DNA of 64,000 bases from NCBI GenBank assembly GCA_029834535.1, contig JAQMWT010000001.1, positions 1 through 64,000 of the forward strand, in the 5' to 3' direction. Under the pieces are notes generated by a model, which ran no database searches, was not told the origin of the DNA, and saw only the letters and a program-made list of their open reading frames with translations. A program made the position numbers and the translations under genes. This stretch comes from Chrysophaeum taylorii (taxonomy: Eukaryota > Sar > Pelagophyceae > Pelagomonadales > Pelagomonadaceae). Positions 34,955 through 45,230 of the stretch are shown here, piece after piece. Each line of letters begins with the position of its first letter. The first letter of the stretch is position 1.

Positions 34955-37423
34955 GGGAAAAGTCAAGTTTCCAACCACCATATAAGTTTGGTCATCGTAA
35001 ACCTTCAACAAGTTTGGTCACTTAAGTTTGGTCAATCCGTCTCTTGGTTGACTAAACTTGTACTCTCAGAGAGCAAACATACGGTTCGATGACAAAACAA
35101 GGCCCGCCGTGATCAAGCTTTCAGCGGTTCTGCACGTCGCGCTGTGACTCCGGATCGTCCTTCGACTTCGAAACGAACACGGTATCGATGCGGGCTTCGC
35201 TCAGGTCGAGCGGGAGCGTGGTGGTAACACGCCGACGTCGGTTGACCACGACGCCGAGAAAGAAAACAAGAAGTCGCGTGCCCAGGCGAAGGTAAACGAC
35301 TATGAGAGATCGCCGAGTACGCTGTCGCAGCTCAGAGCGCGCAAATACGAGGCTCCACTTTACTCGATCTGACCAAGATGCCAAGTTCAGCAGGTGTGTT
35401 CTCGAGGCCGACTTGCAGCAGATGATGTTCGACACGGGCGGCAAGTTGACGGCGTGTACAACATGGTCTACAGCGCGACAGCGCTGTCGTTCAAGTGCTA
35501 TATGCAAGATGCAGCGTTTATGTGCGTGCTGCTCGTTGTGATGTGCAAGTAGAAAATACCGTCGCGTGTGCTAAAAGGCACACCTGCTCCGAACCTTCTT
35601 GCCGACAAAGATCCAGCTATCGCGCGAAGCACTTCTGCGAGGCCGTGTCGGTCCTCATCAAGGGCTTTATGGAGGGCAAGTCAGGCGGCTCGCTGGCCGG
35701 TTAGCACCCGGAAAGTCCGTGTTGGGATGGGGTTCGCTCGGTTGGGCAGAGCGCGACGGACAGGTCGATTGTTCGTGGACCAACACGTCCGCGGCCTGCG
35801 ACGCTTTTGCACGACCTCGCACAAGACGGCGCAGTGGCGGTCCACCATCAACAAGTCCGTCCTCGTCCCTCGCCTCTGCCCCAACTGCGTGATTTTCCTC
35901 CGTGATTCCGTACCGGCTCCTGCCGGTCCGGCCTGGCTCCCATGCTCGGGAGAGGTCTGAAGTTAGTTAGTTAGTCAGTCAGGCGGCTCTTCTCGGCATA
36001 TGCGTTTGATAGACATCTGCAACAATGTCATCCGCTAAAGGCACGAGATGACGAACCGGGATCGTTCGCTGTAGTCTGTCATAAACATCGAACTAATAAG
36101 GCGCATCCGAATAATCTTGGGCGACGAAACAGCGTGGTATCAGCGTTGTCTTGCGCAGGCCTTGTTTGTATATGTTGTTCTGCGAGTGTTCGCATGTTGA
36201 TGCGTGTGTATGGTCAAACTTGGAGGCATTCAATTTGGTGTGATCAAATTTCGAACAATCACATCAAACTTGTCATATTTTAGACTCGTACTGGATGACA
36301 GGGTTAGAATTACAGGGGTGGTGTCGGCGATCTTCCGGAACGAGGCTGTCGACGTCTTGACATCCCTTCGCGCCGCAGCTTGTATTTGCCGACTTTCTCG
36401 TACAGTGCTCGACGGTGCAGCAGCAGCTCCCGGGGAGATCTTGCGGCAGGGCGGGGTTGTCGAGATGCGCGAGGAGGAGGAGGATAAGGAGGTGTTCCCT
36501 TACGGTCGTGCGAGTTGTTTATGCTGGCGTAACGGCACGTGCTCACGTTGCCGTCCCATGATCAAGCTGGACAGCTAACTCCGGGTCGGGTACGCGACGG
36601 TGAGGAACTCCTGAACGTGGTCCTGTACGGTCCCGCACAAGTGTGGGACTACAATCTTTGGGTGCTCGAGGGGCGTTGCTCGCGCAGTTTCTCGAGGTCG
36701 TCGAGTTTCGCGTTCTCAACCCCGAGTCGATTATCAAAGACGCGCTCCCTCTCGAGTTTTGGGATGCAGAATGGGGTGATCCGTCTCACGCAGACCGTGT
36801 AAGTCTGGTGTCCTATGTCCGCTTGTTGTTGAAGAATGACGCACAACCACGGCAACACCACCGTGGTGAGTCGCGGTTTGGGTGGCTTCTACGAACGATG
36901 GAAGGTATGAGAATGGGCCCAGCTTAAGTACGCCAAGCCGTGGGAATCTGCTCTCGGGGCCGCGTGTCGCTGCCCGCTCTCCTTGCGTATCGCCGTGCTG
37001 TCTTAGGACGGACCTCCTTCTAAGGCGGTCATGGGGGGGTGTCCATGCCGCGCGTGTAACGCCACGGTAGATTCTTCGTAGCTGCAGCACCTAGCTCTCG
37101 TTTTTAAAGCATTTTCGCACCAAAAGCGCTCACGCGCCCCCTTAAAAAGCCTCCTTAAGTTTGATTTATAAAGCCGAAGTTTGGTCAATACTGTGGAAGT
37201 TTGAGGAGTAGTGATCAAACTTGTTGACCAAACTTACAAGGAAATTAATCAAACTTGAAGTGTTGATTGATCAAACTTAATGCAACTTCGGAGTGACCAA
37301 ACTTAACTGACCTAACTTCTATGGAAAGTGACCACACATGTGAGTTTTTCCTTAATCATACATCAAAATCGAGCAAACATGAAAGAAATTCACCAAACTT
37401 TTTGACCAAACTTGACGGATCCC
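34955..37423. mobile_element. DNA transposon-like element with inverted sub-terminal repeats
   Basis: The left end GGGAAAAGTCAAGTTT and the right end (complement GGGATCCGTCAAGTTTGGTC) match after short mismatches. Both flanks show TTATTATTA (34946-34954 and 37424-37432), a possible 9-bp target duplication as in Mutator-like elements. The duplication lies in a simple TTA tract, so it is weak evidence. Many copies of AAGTTTGGTCA occur near the ends in opposite orientations (34990-35060 and, complemented, 37150-37420; also 36210-36280). The 2.5-kb body has only broken reading frames, for example around 35390-35700 and 36600-36900. I could not identify a transposase. A copy of repeat R2 lies inside. 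Confidence 0.6.
35865..35975 (+). repeat. Dispersed repeat R2, copy 1
   Basis: The sequence from CCCTCGCCTCTGCCCCAACT to AGTTAGTTAGTTAG matches 58909-59019. It contains the imperfect hairpin ACCGGCTCCTGCCGGT, then CTCCCATGCTCGGGAG, and ends in a (GTTA)n tail. A simple-repeat tail after small hairpins is typical of SINE-like 3' ends, but no internal promoter is evident. Confidence 0.75.
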
Positions 37424-37675
37424 TTATTATTATACAAGAAAAGAAATGCGTGAGGACCATGGCAAAGAGGTGATGAGGGTGCTCCGGCGTAATGAGTGAG
37501 TGCGGAGCTGTCGCCGGGTTGTTAAAAACTGGGGTGTGCGGTCCCGTTTGTACTCTCTCTGACGACTGCCTCAACCAAGACACCCTGGTAGAACTTGGAG
37601 TGCAGCGCGCGTGGGAGATGTAGTTCTAGTAATTGAACGCGAGTATAATAATAACAATCGAGCCCACATACATAG

Positions 37676-37705
37676 TGGGTGGGTGGGAGGGTGGGAGGGT
37701 GGGTG
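37676..37705 (+). repeat. G-rich tract, potential G-quadruplex
   Basis: GGGTGGGTGGGAGGGTGGGA continues as further GGG runs, seven closely spaced in all. It lies about 110 bp beyond the 3' end of the RhoGAP gene (which is on the minus strand). It could affect 3'-end formation or be neutral simple sequence. The gap 37433-37816 otherwise shows no gene. Confidence 0.8.
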
Positions 37706-37816
37706 ACCTCGGTTGAGGCGGCGCGTGTATCGATCGATTCGGGATGACGCCCTTCTTGCTTGGGTAATCATCATCAACATCGTCACGTTCATACCGTCGT
37801 CGGCCGTCGCTAGTGG

Positions 37817-38608
37817 TCAAATGGACGCACATCCACACCACATAACATAAGAGGATGCCGAGTCACACTCGTAGGAAACCAATGGGGCGTCGGCGTCGGG
37901 AGCGGGGTGATCAAAGCTCTCGTTGGCAGCAGCGATGCTATAGTCGAGCGGCTCGAGCAGCGAGTCGTCGGATTCGAGAACATCGTCGGGCTTGGGAGAG
38001 AGAGAAGAGTTTTCGGCGTCGAGACAGTCGTCGGGCGGAAGAGGGAGGTTGTCCGGACGCTCCCTCGCGATGATCCAAGCGGTAAATCTCGCGATAAACG
38101 GATTGAGCTCTTGAATGACGTAATCGAGCGCGTCGCCGTTCGGTTCTTTGACGAAGATAGGAGCAAAGACGGTCGCAAGATTCTTGGCCGGCATCAAGTT
38201 GAGCGATGCCCGCTGGTCGACATCGGCCAGGAGGTCGAGAACCGCGTCTGTGATAGGATCGAACGCGATCGCCTCGGAGACGCGCGAGCTGTCGTTCGAC
38301 AGGACCGTCTCGCACCGGTCGCGGAGCCACCGCTTGAGAAGCGTCGCTAACACTTCTGGGTCGAGGCCCGCCACGACGTCGCGCGGCTCGAGGCCCTTTT
38401 CGAGCTGCTCTACCGCCAACATGACCACCGAGTGGTCTCCCGGAACGCGAAAGATGCCCTCGCTCTCGAGACCAGTTTTTCGAAGTCGATCGGTGATCGC
38501 ATCGACGATCGCTTCGTGGTCGAGCTCGACGTCCGGATCCTGCCGCGACAGCCGCTCCTGCGGCAACGTCTCTTGCTCGCGGGGCCTTCTGCAACACAGA
38601 AAGGGCAT
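37817..38608 (-). CDS. RhoGAP domain protein
   Basis: This is a single-exon gene of 263 aa. Residues about 30-185 form a Rho GTPase-activating domain. The arginine finger lies in EGIFRVPGD (R54), and the conserved helix is NLMPAKNLATVFAPIF, with the invariant Asn of the NLAxxFxP motif. The protein speeds GTP hydrolysis on a Rho/Rac-type GTPase and so switches off actin or polarity signalling. The N-terminus MPFLCCRRP has a Cys pair that could be lipid-modified (inferred). The C-terminal 75 residues are acidic and disordered. It is shorter than most RhoGAPs and has no other domain. Its stop is followed by a G-rich tract, and its start is 72 bp from the end of the SET gene upstream on the same strand. 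Confidence 0.88.
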   Translation of the reverse strand: MPFLCCRRPREQETLPQERLSRQDPDVELDHEAIVDAITDRLRKTGLESEGIFRVPGDHSVVMLAVEQLEKGLEPRDVVAGLDPEVLATLLKRWLRDRCETVLSNDSSRVSEAIAFDPITDAVLDLLADVDQRASLNLMPAKNLATVFAPIFVKEPNGDALDYVIQELNPFIARFTAWIIARERPDNLPLPPDDCLDAENSSLSPKPDDVLESDDSLLEPLDYSIAAANESFDHPAPDADAPLVSYECDSASSYVMWCGCASI

Positions 38609-38680
38609 TATTGCTTATTATTCGTAGTCGTCGTCGTCGTCGCGCGCTGTGGAAAAAACAAGAACCAAAATCTGGCCGGC

Positions 38681-39802
38681 TTAGAGTTCCGTTTGATGAT
38701 GATGATTTTCATCCCGGGGGGGGTCGGGAATCTCGGCCATAAAGGCGAGGCTGTGGTTGAGCTGGGCGGCGTCGAGGGTGTGCGCGGGGCCATAGTAGGC
38801 ATAGAGCTGGTCCCCCTGTTTGAGGGGTTTGAGGGTGACGAGAAAGGGAAAGACCGCGCTGTGGTCGACCACGCAGTATACGAATTCGGCGTTTCGTCTC
38901 GAGAGGTCCTCGGCGGTTAGGCGGGGATCGGTGATGTTGGCGCGGCAGTCGTTGACAAAGGCCACCGGGGTGACGGGGCCTCTCGGACCGCAGAGCGCGT
39001 CGACGACGACGGCGACGTCCTTCGGCACGGGGACCCCCTTTCTCGGGATCTTCGACCTCGCCCCGCGCTTGACCTTGGCGCCCTCCTTGACGTTGTCCTC
39101 GTAATTCAACACGAGCGCGTAGTACCAGGAGGCGGCCTCTTCGGGGAAAGTCGCTCGAAACTCGAAATCGAGCCATTCGTCGCCGACGTACTGGCCGACT
39201 ACGGTCCGCGCGGGGAGGTCTCGCGTCGCAACGGCGCCGCGCTGGCCGGGAGGCCACGCAACCTCCGCGACGCGCACCCCCGAAGCGCCAAGAGAGAAGA
39301 GGCCGCGGTCGGCGACGCGAGCGCGCGCGGCCGAGTCGAAGACAGAAGGCTCCTCGACCAACCCCGACAGGGACCGGAGGCACCGCACCTCGTGCGCCCC
39401 GGTCGACAGCTTCATAATGTCGTAGTACAGTCGCTGCACGAGCGCCGATTGCTTTAGGCGTGAGTTTATGGGATTTGGGATTGCTTCGGAGGCTCCACCC
39501 GCCCTGCGCAACACCTTCATGTCCTGCCACAGCTGGTTCACTCGCCGCGCGTGCTCGCTCTTGGCCTCGCGCCGTCTCTCGCGGCTCCACCCGCCCCACG
39601 CCACCTCCCAAAAGACCACCACCCCCCACCATCGTCGCCGCCACATGTTGTACACTGGGTTTCGTTTTGTCTTTACAACGGGCGGCCCCGGCCATGTGAC
39701 GGGGCTGGCGGCGCCGAGGAGAAACCGCCGCCGCCGCCGGAGTTGTTGGCGGCGTTGTGTTGTCGTCTTGGGTAGTCGCCGATGCCTGCCATTAGGACTC
39801 AT
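38681..39802 (-). CDS. SET-domain protein (putative lysine methyltransferase)
   Basis: This gene encodes 373 aa from an ATG. The N-terminal 100 residues are basic and Trp-rich. The SET domain covers about 190-345, starting at RGAVATRDLPARTVVGQYVG. The substrate/SAM motif is FVNDCRANI, where the canonical Asn-His is Asn-Asp. The domain ends at GDQLYAYYG with the closing Tyr. No pre-SET or post-SET cysteines are seen. The family transfers methyl groups to lysines of histones or other proteins. The NDCR variant occurs in some protist and plant SET proteins, so activity is likely but the target is unknown. The far N-terminus is less certain, because a later Met (for example in NMWRRR or DMKVLRR) could be used. 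Confidence 0.8.
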   Translation of the reverse strand: MSPNGRHRRLPKTTTQRRQQLRRRRRFLLGAASPVTWPGPPVVKTKRNPVYNMWRRRWWGVVVFWEVAWGGWSRERRREAKSEHARRVNQLWQDMKVLRRAGGASEAIPNPINSRLKQSALVQRLYYDIMKLSTGAHEVRCLRSLSGLVEEPSVFDSAARARVADRGLFSLGASGVRVAEVAWPPGQRGAVATRDLPARTVVGQYVGDEWLDFEFRATFPEEAASWYYALVLNYEDNVKEGAKVKRGARSKIPRKGVPVPKDVAVVVDALCGPRGPVTPVAFVNDCRANITDPRLTAEDLSRRNAEFVYCVVDHSAVFPFLVTLKPLKQGDQLYAYYGPAHTLDAAQLNHSLAFMAEIPDPPRDENHHHQTEL

Positions 39803-40085
39803 GAGAAATTACGTGGCGCCGACGACAACACCAGCCACGAGCCGCAGCAGCAGTCATGTATCGCGCGCTTGCGGGAGGATTGAACACAGCAGGCAGGGAG
39901 GCAGGCAGATAGGCAGGCAGGAGAATAGGCGAAGCGCGTAAGATCGCGCGCTCAACTGGGCGAAGTGAAGTCAAGTGAAGGTTTTAACGACGCGGCAGCG
40001 TCGACGACGACGACCTCCGAGGTCGCCGATCTACGCCGCCGCCGCCGCGCGCGAGAAAGTGTGTAACGAGGAGGGCCGCCGCCGC

Positions 40086-40517
40086 CTATTGGTCAAGCGC
40101 CGCAAGGACGTTGGTCGACGAGGGTCCGCCCAAGAGAGACTCGGAGGAGGAGCCCCAGTTGAAAGTCCTGTGATAAAGTCGTGCCTCGACTCGGCGACGG
40201 ATGTCTTCCTGGGATTCCTGCTGTTGCTGCCTGAGCGGCGAGGTCGCCGCTGCTCTCGGCGTCTCGAAGAGGAACTTGGAAGCGAAGCGGCTCCCGACGG
40301 TGATCGAGTCCCCAAAGTAGGAGGCTTTCGCCGACGAGTGGGGTTCGACGAAGATGCCGTCGCCGTCTTCTTCGTCGTCGCCGTCGCCAAAGCCGCGCGC
40401 GCAACGACCGCACGTGACGCGGCCCGATGGGTCGACGTGGATCTGGTCCACGTCATCATCTTCCTCCTCGTGGACGGGGTCTCTGTCCTCGGACAGGACG
40501 CGCGCCCTCAGCAGCAG

Positions 40518-40552
<35 letters not shown>

Positions 40553-43500
40553 GCGGCTTGTTGTGAGCCGGCGGCGACCACCACGGCGCCGGCTGGCGGA
40601 GTGCCGTCATGCCGCACTTCTCGCACCGCGCGCACTTGCTGTGGAGCCAGCAGAAGACCCGGGGGTCGTGGCTGTCGGCGAGGTCGACGTAGTCGGCGCA
40701 CTCGGGCGGGACGGCGGGCCTTATCGCGACGAAAATAGGCCCCGAGAGCGCGTTGACGCCCATGCGACAGAACTTACATCGGGGCGAGCAGCCGCGCGCC
40801 TCGAAGAAGCTCTCGAGGCGCTTGGCAGACGCGATCATCGCGTCGCGCCACACACCCGACCGTCGTATGCGCTGCGTCTGGAACTGGTCCCGAAGGATCT
40901 GGTCGCGGAGCTGCCTCTTGCCGTCGTCGTGCGTCAAGGTTTGCGCGTCGTCTTTCTCGCGGCCCGAATCCTCGATCGCCGACCGCGCGGCGACGGCCGA
41001 CCTCACAGCCTCGAGGAAGTAGGTCGCGTTTACGTATTGTCGCACCGTCGCGATCACTTGCCACGAGTTATCGCGGCAGATTCGCGCCGCGACCTTGAGG
41101 TTGGCTCGCAGATGCTGCCAGTGCTTCTTGGCGCCGAGCCGCAACTCGACGAGCGTTTCCAGCACCTTGGCCAGCTCGTTCGTGTGCGCGACCACGTCCA
41201 ACTCGCCGCCGCCGTTTTCCTCGGGTTGCAGTTTGGTCGTCGTTGCCTCGCGCGCGGCTTCGGCCGAGTCGTCGTAGACCAAGTCGAAGACTCGATGGCC
41301 GTCGGCGGCGTCGTCGTCGTCGAGATCGGTTCCCGAGTCGGTCTCGTCGTCCGAGAGGCCGCCGAATCGGCGACGCGGGGTGCCTTGGCGATTGTCGAGG
41401 AGGTGCTGATGCTGCGCCGACCTGTTGGCTGCGTTGTGCTTGGCCGCGCACAGGAGCCAGATGAGCGACGGCGCGCCGACGATCGAAAGGTCGATCGTGA
41501 GCGCGACGGGCGCGAGGTGCTGCTGGGACGACTCGCTCGAGTGGAAGACGTAGTAGTTGGAGGGCGGGAGCCAGCGCGTGCGGCGCGGCTTGACGCCCGT
41601 CGGCCGGCACACGAAGTCGAGCGTCGCGACGATCTCGCGCGACCATTCGTCCAGAAGCGCGGGCACGAGTTCGAAGCAGAGCTGGCGGCACCGGTCCCTG
41701 TTCGTCTGCTGATGGGTGACGTCTCCGACAACGCGCGCCTCCTGGCGCGGCGGCGGCGGCGACTCGGGCTCCTCCTTGAGCAGCACCGTTTTCCGTCGTC
41801 TCATGTCGCCGCCGGGGCGACCTTCGCGTTCGCTCCCGCCGACCGACGAGGCCCCCGACGGAACGTCTCTCGGAGGTCCGAGCGTGATAGCGCTCGCGGT
41901 ACGGCGAGGTCCGCGGCGCAAGGGCGGGCGCTCGCTCGGGGCCGGGACGACGACGGGGTCCGCCGATGAAGAAGAAAAAGAAGAAGAAGAAGCCGCCGCC
42001 GCCGCCGCCGACGGCGTCGTCGTCTGGGGGGTCGGAGAGGACGCGCGGCGCAACGAGATCTCGGCGACGGGTTGCGCGCGCTGCGGCCTCCCCTGCGACG
42101 AATCGGAGGAGTGCGTGCGGCGGCGGCAGGATGCCGCGAAGTCGGCCGCCGCGCTCTTTGACGAGCTGTTCGAGTTGTGGACGACGAGCGAGCGCGGAAA
42201 GGGCGGCGTGAGGTGCAACCTCAACGTCGAGCCCGTCGAGCCTTGTTCGCCCGCCACCAGTCTCCCCGCGTTCTGGCTGCTGCTCCTCGAGGAGGAGGAG
42301 GAGCCGTGGTGGAAGGCGGCGAGGAAGCTCTGCGCCGAGCGCACGAGCCGGGCGCCGGGCCTCGATGCGGCGGGGAGCTGGAGCGCCGGGTTAGCTTCGT
42401 GCGTGAGCTCTCGCGCGACCGACACGCATCTCGTCAGCATCGCCAGCCACTGATTCTTTTCGCAGGCCGAGCACAGCGCGATCGTGACGGACCGCGCGCG
42501 CGACTGGTGCGCGAGCGGATGGTGCACGACCCGGAGCTGGATGGCGTGGGGATGCGCCGACAGCAGCGTCTCCTTGTTGGTCGTCGGCGGCGTATTCGTC
42601 GCCGAGAGCGGCTCGTCGCTCCCGCTACCCGTCGTCGCGTCGGTGACCCCGACGACGCACTCGTGGGGCACCTCGCTCGCGGCGCGCTTGGCGTCTTTCT
42701 TGGCGTAGAAAAAGAGGCCGTTGAGCCCGAGGACGCAGTGGCGCTGCACCCAATACCCGTAGTTCTGCTTGTACTTGTGGACGGGCCCGCTCAGCAAGAC
42801 GCCCGTACCCGTCGCCTCGAGGATCAAGCACGCGTACTTGCCGTGCGGCGACGCGAGGAATCGGTCGAGCGAGTCAAGCTCGAGGGCGTGCTCGATCTCG
42901 CGCTGCGCAGAGTCGAAGGGTGTCGGCGTCTGCTTGGCCTCGCGCAACACGGCAACCTCGGGCGGCTCGCCGTCGTCGACCGAGGACGCGACAACCAGGT
43001 CGGCCGAGGTCGGCTTGACGACGGCGTGGGGGTCGAGCCCCAGAATTCGTTCGGCCTTGCTCGGTCGTCGTCCTGGATGATCCACCACGACGGCCTCCTC
43101 CTTGAACTCCCCCCCGCCCGCCGCCTCGCCGGCGGTCGCGTACTCGTCGTACGCGTCGGTCGTCCGCTTCCGGAGCGCGCTGCTTATGTTCACCTGGAGC
43201 GGCGCGCCGTCGGCGATGAATTTTCGAAAGATGACGCCCGCCGTCGACTGCTCGGCGCTCTTCTTGTTGTCCACCAGCGACCGCAAAATCTCCACGGCCT
43301 CCCAGAATTCGAGCGATTCGGACGCGAACTCGCCCTCGAGAAAGTGGCGCAGTTCGGCGCGGCAACTCGGGTTCTTCAGCAGCTTGGACAGCAGCACGGC
43401 CTTGGACTGCTGCGTGTTCAGGCTCCGCTCCGACCGCCACGCGTTCCACGACACCGACGCCGCGTCCAGCCGCGGCCGCCCCCCACCCTTGATTCCTGCC

Positions 43501-43814
43501 GGAGACGCCACGACGGGACTCGACGACGTTCCCGACAGGAGTCGCGTCACCATCGACCGCACGCCCACCGCCTCGCGCGTCGTCGTCGTCGTCACACCTA
43601 AGACATCGTTTGGACGTGAGTCGCCTTCCCACATCTTTCTCTTATTACCGGCGCGCCCGGCGGGGGTCTTGAGGACCAGGGGCGATCCTGTCGTCGCAGT
43701 CGTCAAAATCGTCGTCGGGTTCCCCTTCCCGTCCACCAGAGACTCCGAGGAGGCCTGCTGGTGCTGCGACCATGCTTTGGCCCACGTCTCCGTGAGCGCT
43801 TCGCTCTCCGCCAT
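40086..43814 (-). CDS. RGS-PH-LIM-like signalling protein
   Basis: This is a single exon of 1,242 aa. Residues about 130-225 form an RGS domain (LLSKLLKNPSCRAELRHFLE ... SLEFWEAVEIL), which accelerates GTP hydrolysis by G-alpha subunits. Residues about 338-465 form a PH domain (YGYWVQRHCVLGLNGLFFYA ... QWLAMLTRCV), probably for membrane binding. A long Ser/Arg-rich disordered stretch follows. At about 740-1000 is a helical region I do not recognise, and at about 1008-1135 a Cys-rich segment (CKFC, HSKCARCEKC, CGRC) with LIM-like spacing apart from a long insert. The layout suggests a G-protein regulator recruited to membranes. Trinucleotide-rich coding tracts produce long false antisense frames. 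Confidence 0.85.
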
Positions 43815-44328
43815 CCTACCTCCCCATCTTCACGCGGCGGGGCACCCCGACGTTGTCCTGCAGCATGTGCCAGCGTGGTTTTAACCCTCGATGCCGCGTA
43901 TTTTCCCCGCTCTTAATAAAAAGGGCCGTTGCGTGCGACAAAGATTTTTTTCTGGGGCACCGCGACGCTGGTTCCTTCCCCCCTAATTATGATTTTGACT
44001 GGTTGGGGGCGGGGACGATCCTCCTTCCATCCTTCCTTCGTTCCCGCCACCAATAATATTATGCTTTAAAGAAAGGAAGAAAATCTATTGTTTACCACGT
44101 GAAAGAACGAAAAAGAAGAAAGAAAGCTTGCGGCAAGCAGACTCTTTCCTTCTCCGCTCCGACCCCTAAACGGCGGCGCTTCTTTCATTCCTCCTTTTTA
44201 AATTTCTTTTAACAACAGGGAAAAAAAAAACACGTTGGCGACTCGTGTTTCACGACTTTTAGACGATCTCATCACATTAGGGGAGCAGCAGGCAGGCAAA
44301 GGCAAGAAGTGTGTGGGTCGCTCGACTA
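43815..44328. other. Intergenic spacer, probable promoter of the RGS gene
   Basis: This stretch is 514 bp. It has no supported reading frame and contains purine-rich GAAAGAAAGAAA-like and poly-A tracts. It lies upstream of the RGS gene (start 43814) and downstream of the TRIC gene (end 44329), so it must hold the RGS promoter and the TRIC 3' end. I see no clear TATA box. Confidence 0.6.
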
Positions 44329-45207
44329 CTATGGCGGGGGGTCGCGTTTTTTCTTTTCGGGGAGGGGGAAGTCGTCGGGGATGTTGAGGAGCGTGCAGAA
44401 GAGACGCTCGAGGAAGGCGTGGGGGGTTCTCGAGGCGGGGATTCCGACGAGCAAGGGGAGGCTGGCGGAAATGGAGTAGAAACCGATGAGGAGGCGGGCC
44501 GTCTCGGGGGCGAGGTCGGTCCCTATGATATCGTGGGGATCGCGGAGGATATAGTAGAGAACGGATCCGACCGCGGCCTTGCGGACCCCCCCAAAGTCCC
44601 CACGGAAGGTGCGGCGGTGGTTAAAGGTGGCGGCAAACAAGGTGCCCCCGCAGGCCCCGAGGGTGCCGGCGATGAGAGTCGCGAAGACGGCGGTCCGAGG
44701 TTGCTCGTGTTGCGCGTTTACGGCCTTCTCGGCGCCCCACGAGGATATGGCGTGGCCCGTGCTCATCCAGGCGCCGAGGCCGATCGCGAGTTTCGCCCAC
44801 CACGAGGTTCTGAGGAGGCGATGCCAGGCATCGCGCGGGCAGCAAAAGGTGAGCCACCAGGCGACGATCAAGCTTCGGAAGGCGTTGTGCGAGCACGCCC
44901 AAGACGGGGGCTGGCCAAGGAGGAGGCCGACGAGTGTCGTGCCCCCAAACTGTCCGGCCGTGCAGGAAACCAAGGTTTCGAACCACGAGACGCTGGCGAC
45001 GGCTCCGTGTTGCATCAGTGCGACTCTGTAGGCGTGGCATACGACGCACGAGCCGAAGAAGTCCAAGATCGAAAACCTCAACCACTTTACCCCGACGGAG
45101 GCACTCTCGAGCTCGTCGTACCATTCGGCGGCCTGGCGGGGCCAGGCGATGGCCGCGGTGGCGAGGCTCAAGAGGACGCAGGCCGCAACAACCCTCTTCC
45201 TTGTCAT
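44329..45207 (-). CDS. TRIC-type cation channel homologue
   Basis: I start at the ATG at 45207, giving 292 aa with a signal-like first helix. An upstream extension in the same frame lacks a hydrophobic pattern and crosses the divergent gene. Six or seven hydrophobic segments follow. The block SWFETLVSCTAGQFGG ... LVGLLLGQP, then VAWWLTFCCPRDAWHRLL, matches the TRIC signature (LLLGEP ... VWYLIFFCPLDLFYK). GTLGACGGTLF corresponds to the later Gly-rich helix. TRIC channels carry potassium across ER/SR-type membranes to balance calcium release. The lysines of the KEV segment are not obvious, so conductance may differ. The start lies 23 bp from the start of the divergent RNA methyltransferase gene. 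Confidence 0.75.
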   Translation of the reverse strand: MTRKRVVAACVLLSLATAAIAWPRQAAEWYDELESASVGVKWLRFSILDFFGSCVVCHAYRVALMQHGAVASVSWFETLVSCTAGQFGGTTLVGLLLGQPPSWACSHNAFRSLIVAWWLTFCCPRDAWHRLLRTSWWAKLAIGLGAWMSTGHAISSWGAEKAVNAQHEQPRTAVFATLIAGTLGACGGTLFAATFNHRRTFRGDFGGVRKAAVGSVLYYILRDPHDIIGTDLAPETARLLIGFYSISASLPLLVGIPASRTPHAFLERLFCTLLNIPDDFPLPEKKKRDPPP

Positions 45208-45230
45208 CGGAATAATAGGTCCGTTGTTGG
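45208..45230. promoter_or_regulatory. 23-bp spacer between divergent start codons
   Basis: The ATG codons of the TRIC gene (-) and the TrmH-type gene (+) are only 23 bp apart, so each gene's promoter and 5' UTR must overlap the other's transcribed region. If the methyltransferase uses its second Met (45270), the spacer is 62 bp. Confidence 0.6.

Noticed and set aside
39975-43601. Long plus-strand frames (664 and 474 codons) opposite the RGS gene
   Set aside because: They are antisense to a gene with clear RGS and PH motifs. GC-rich codon bias opens the opposite strand; the translations are Arg/Ala/Val-rich without domains.
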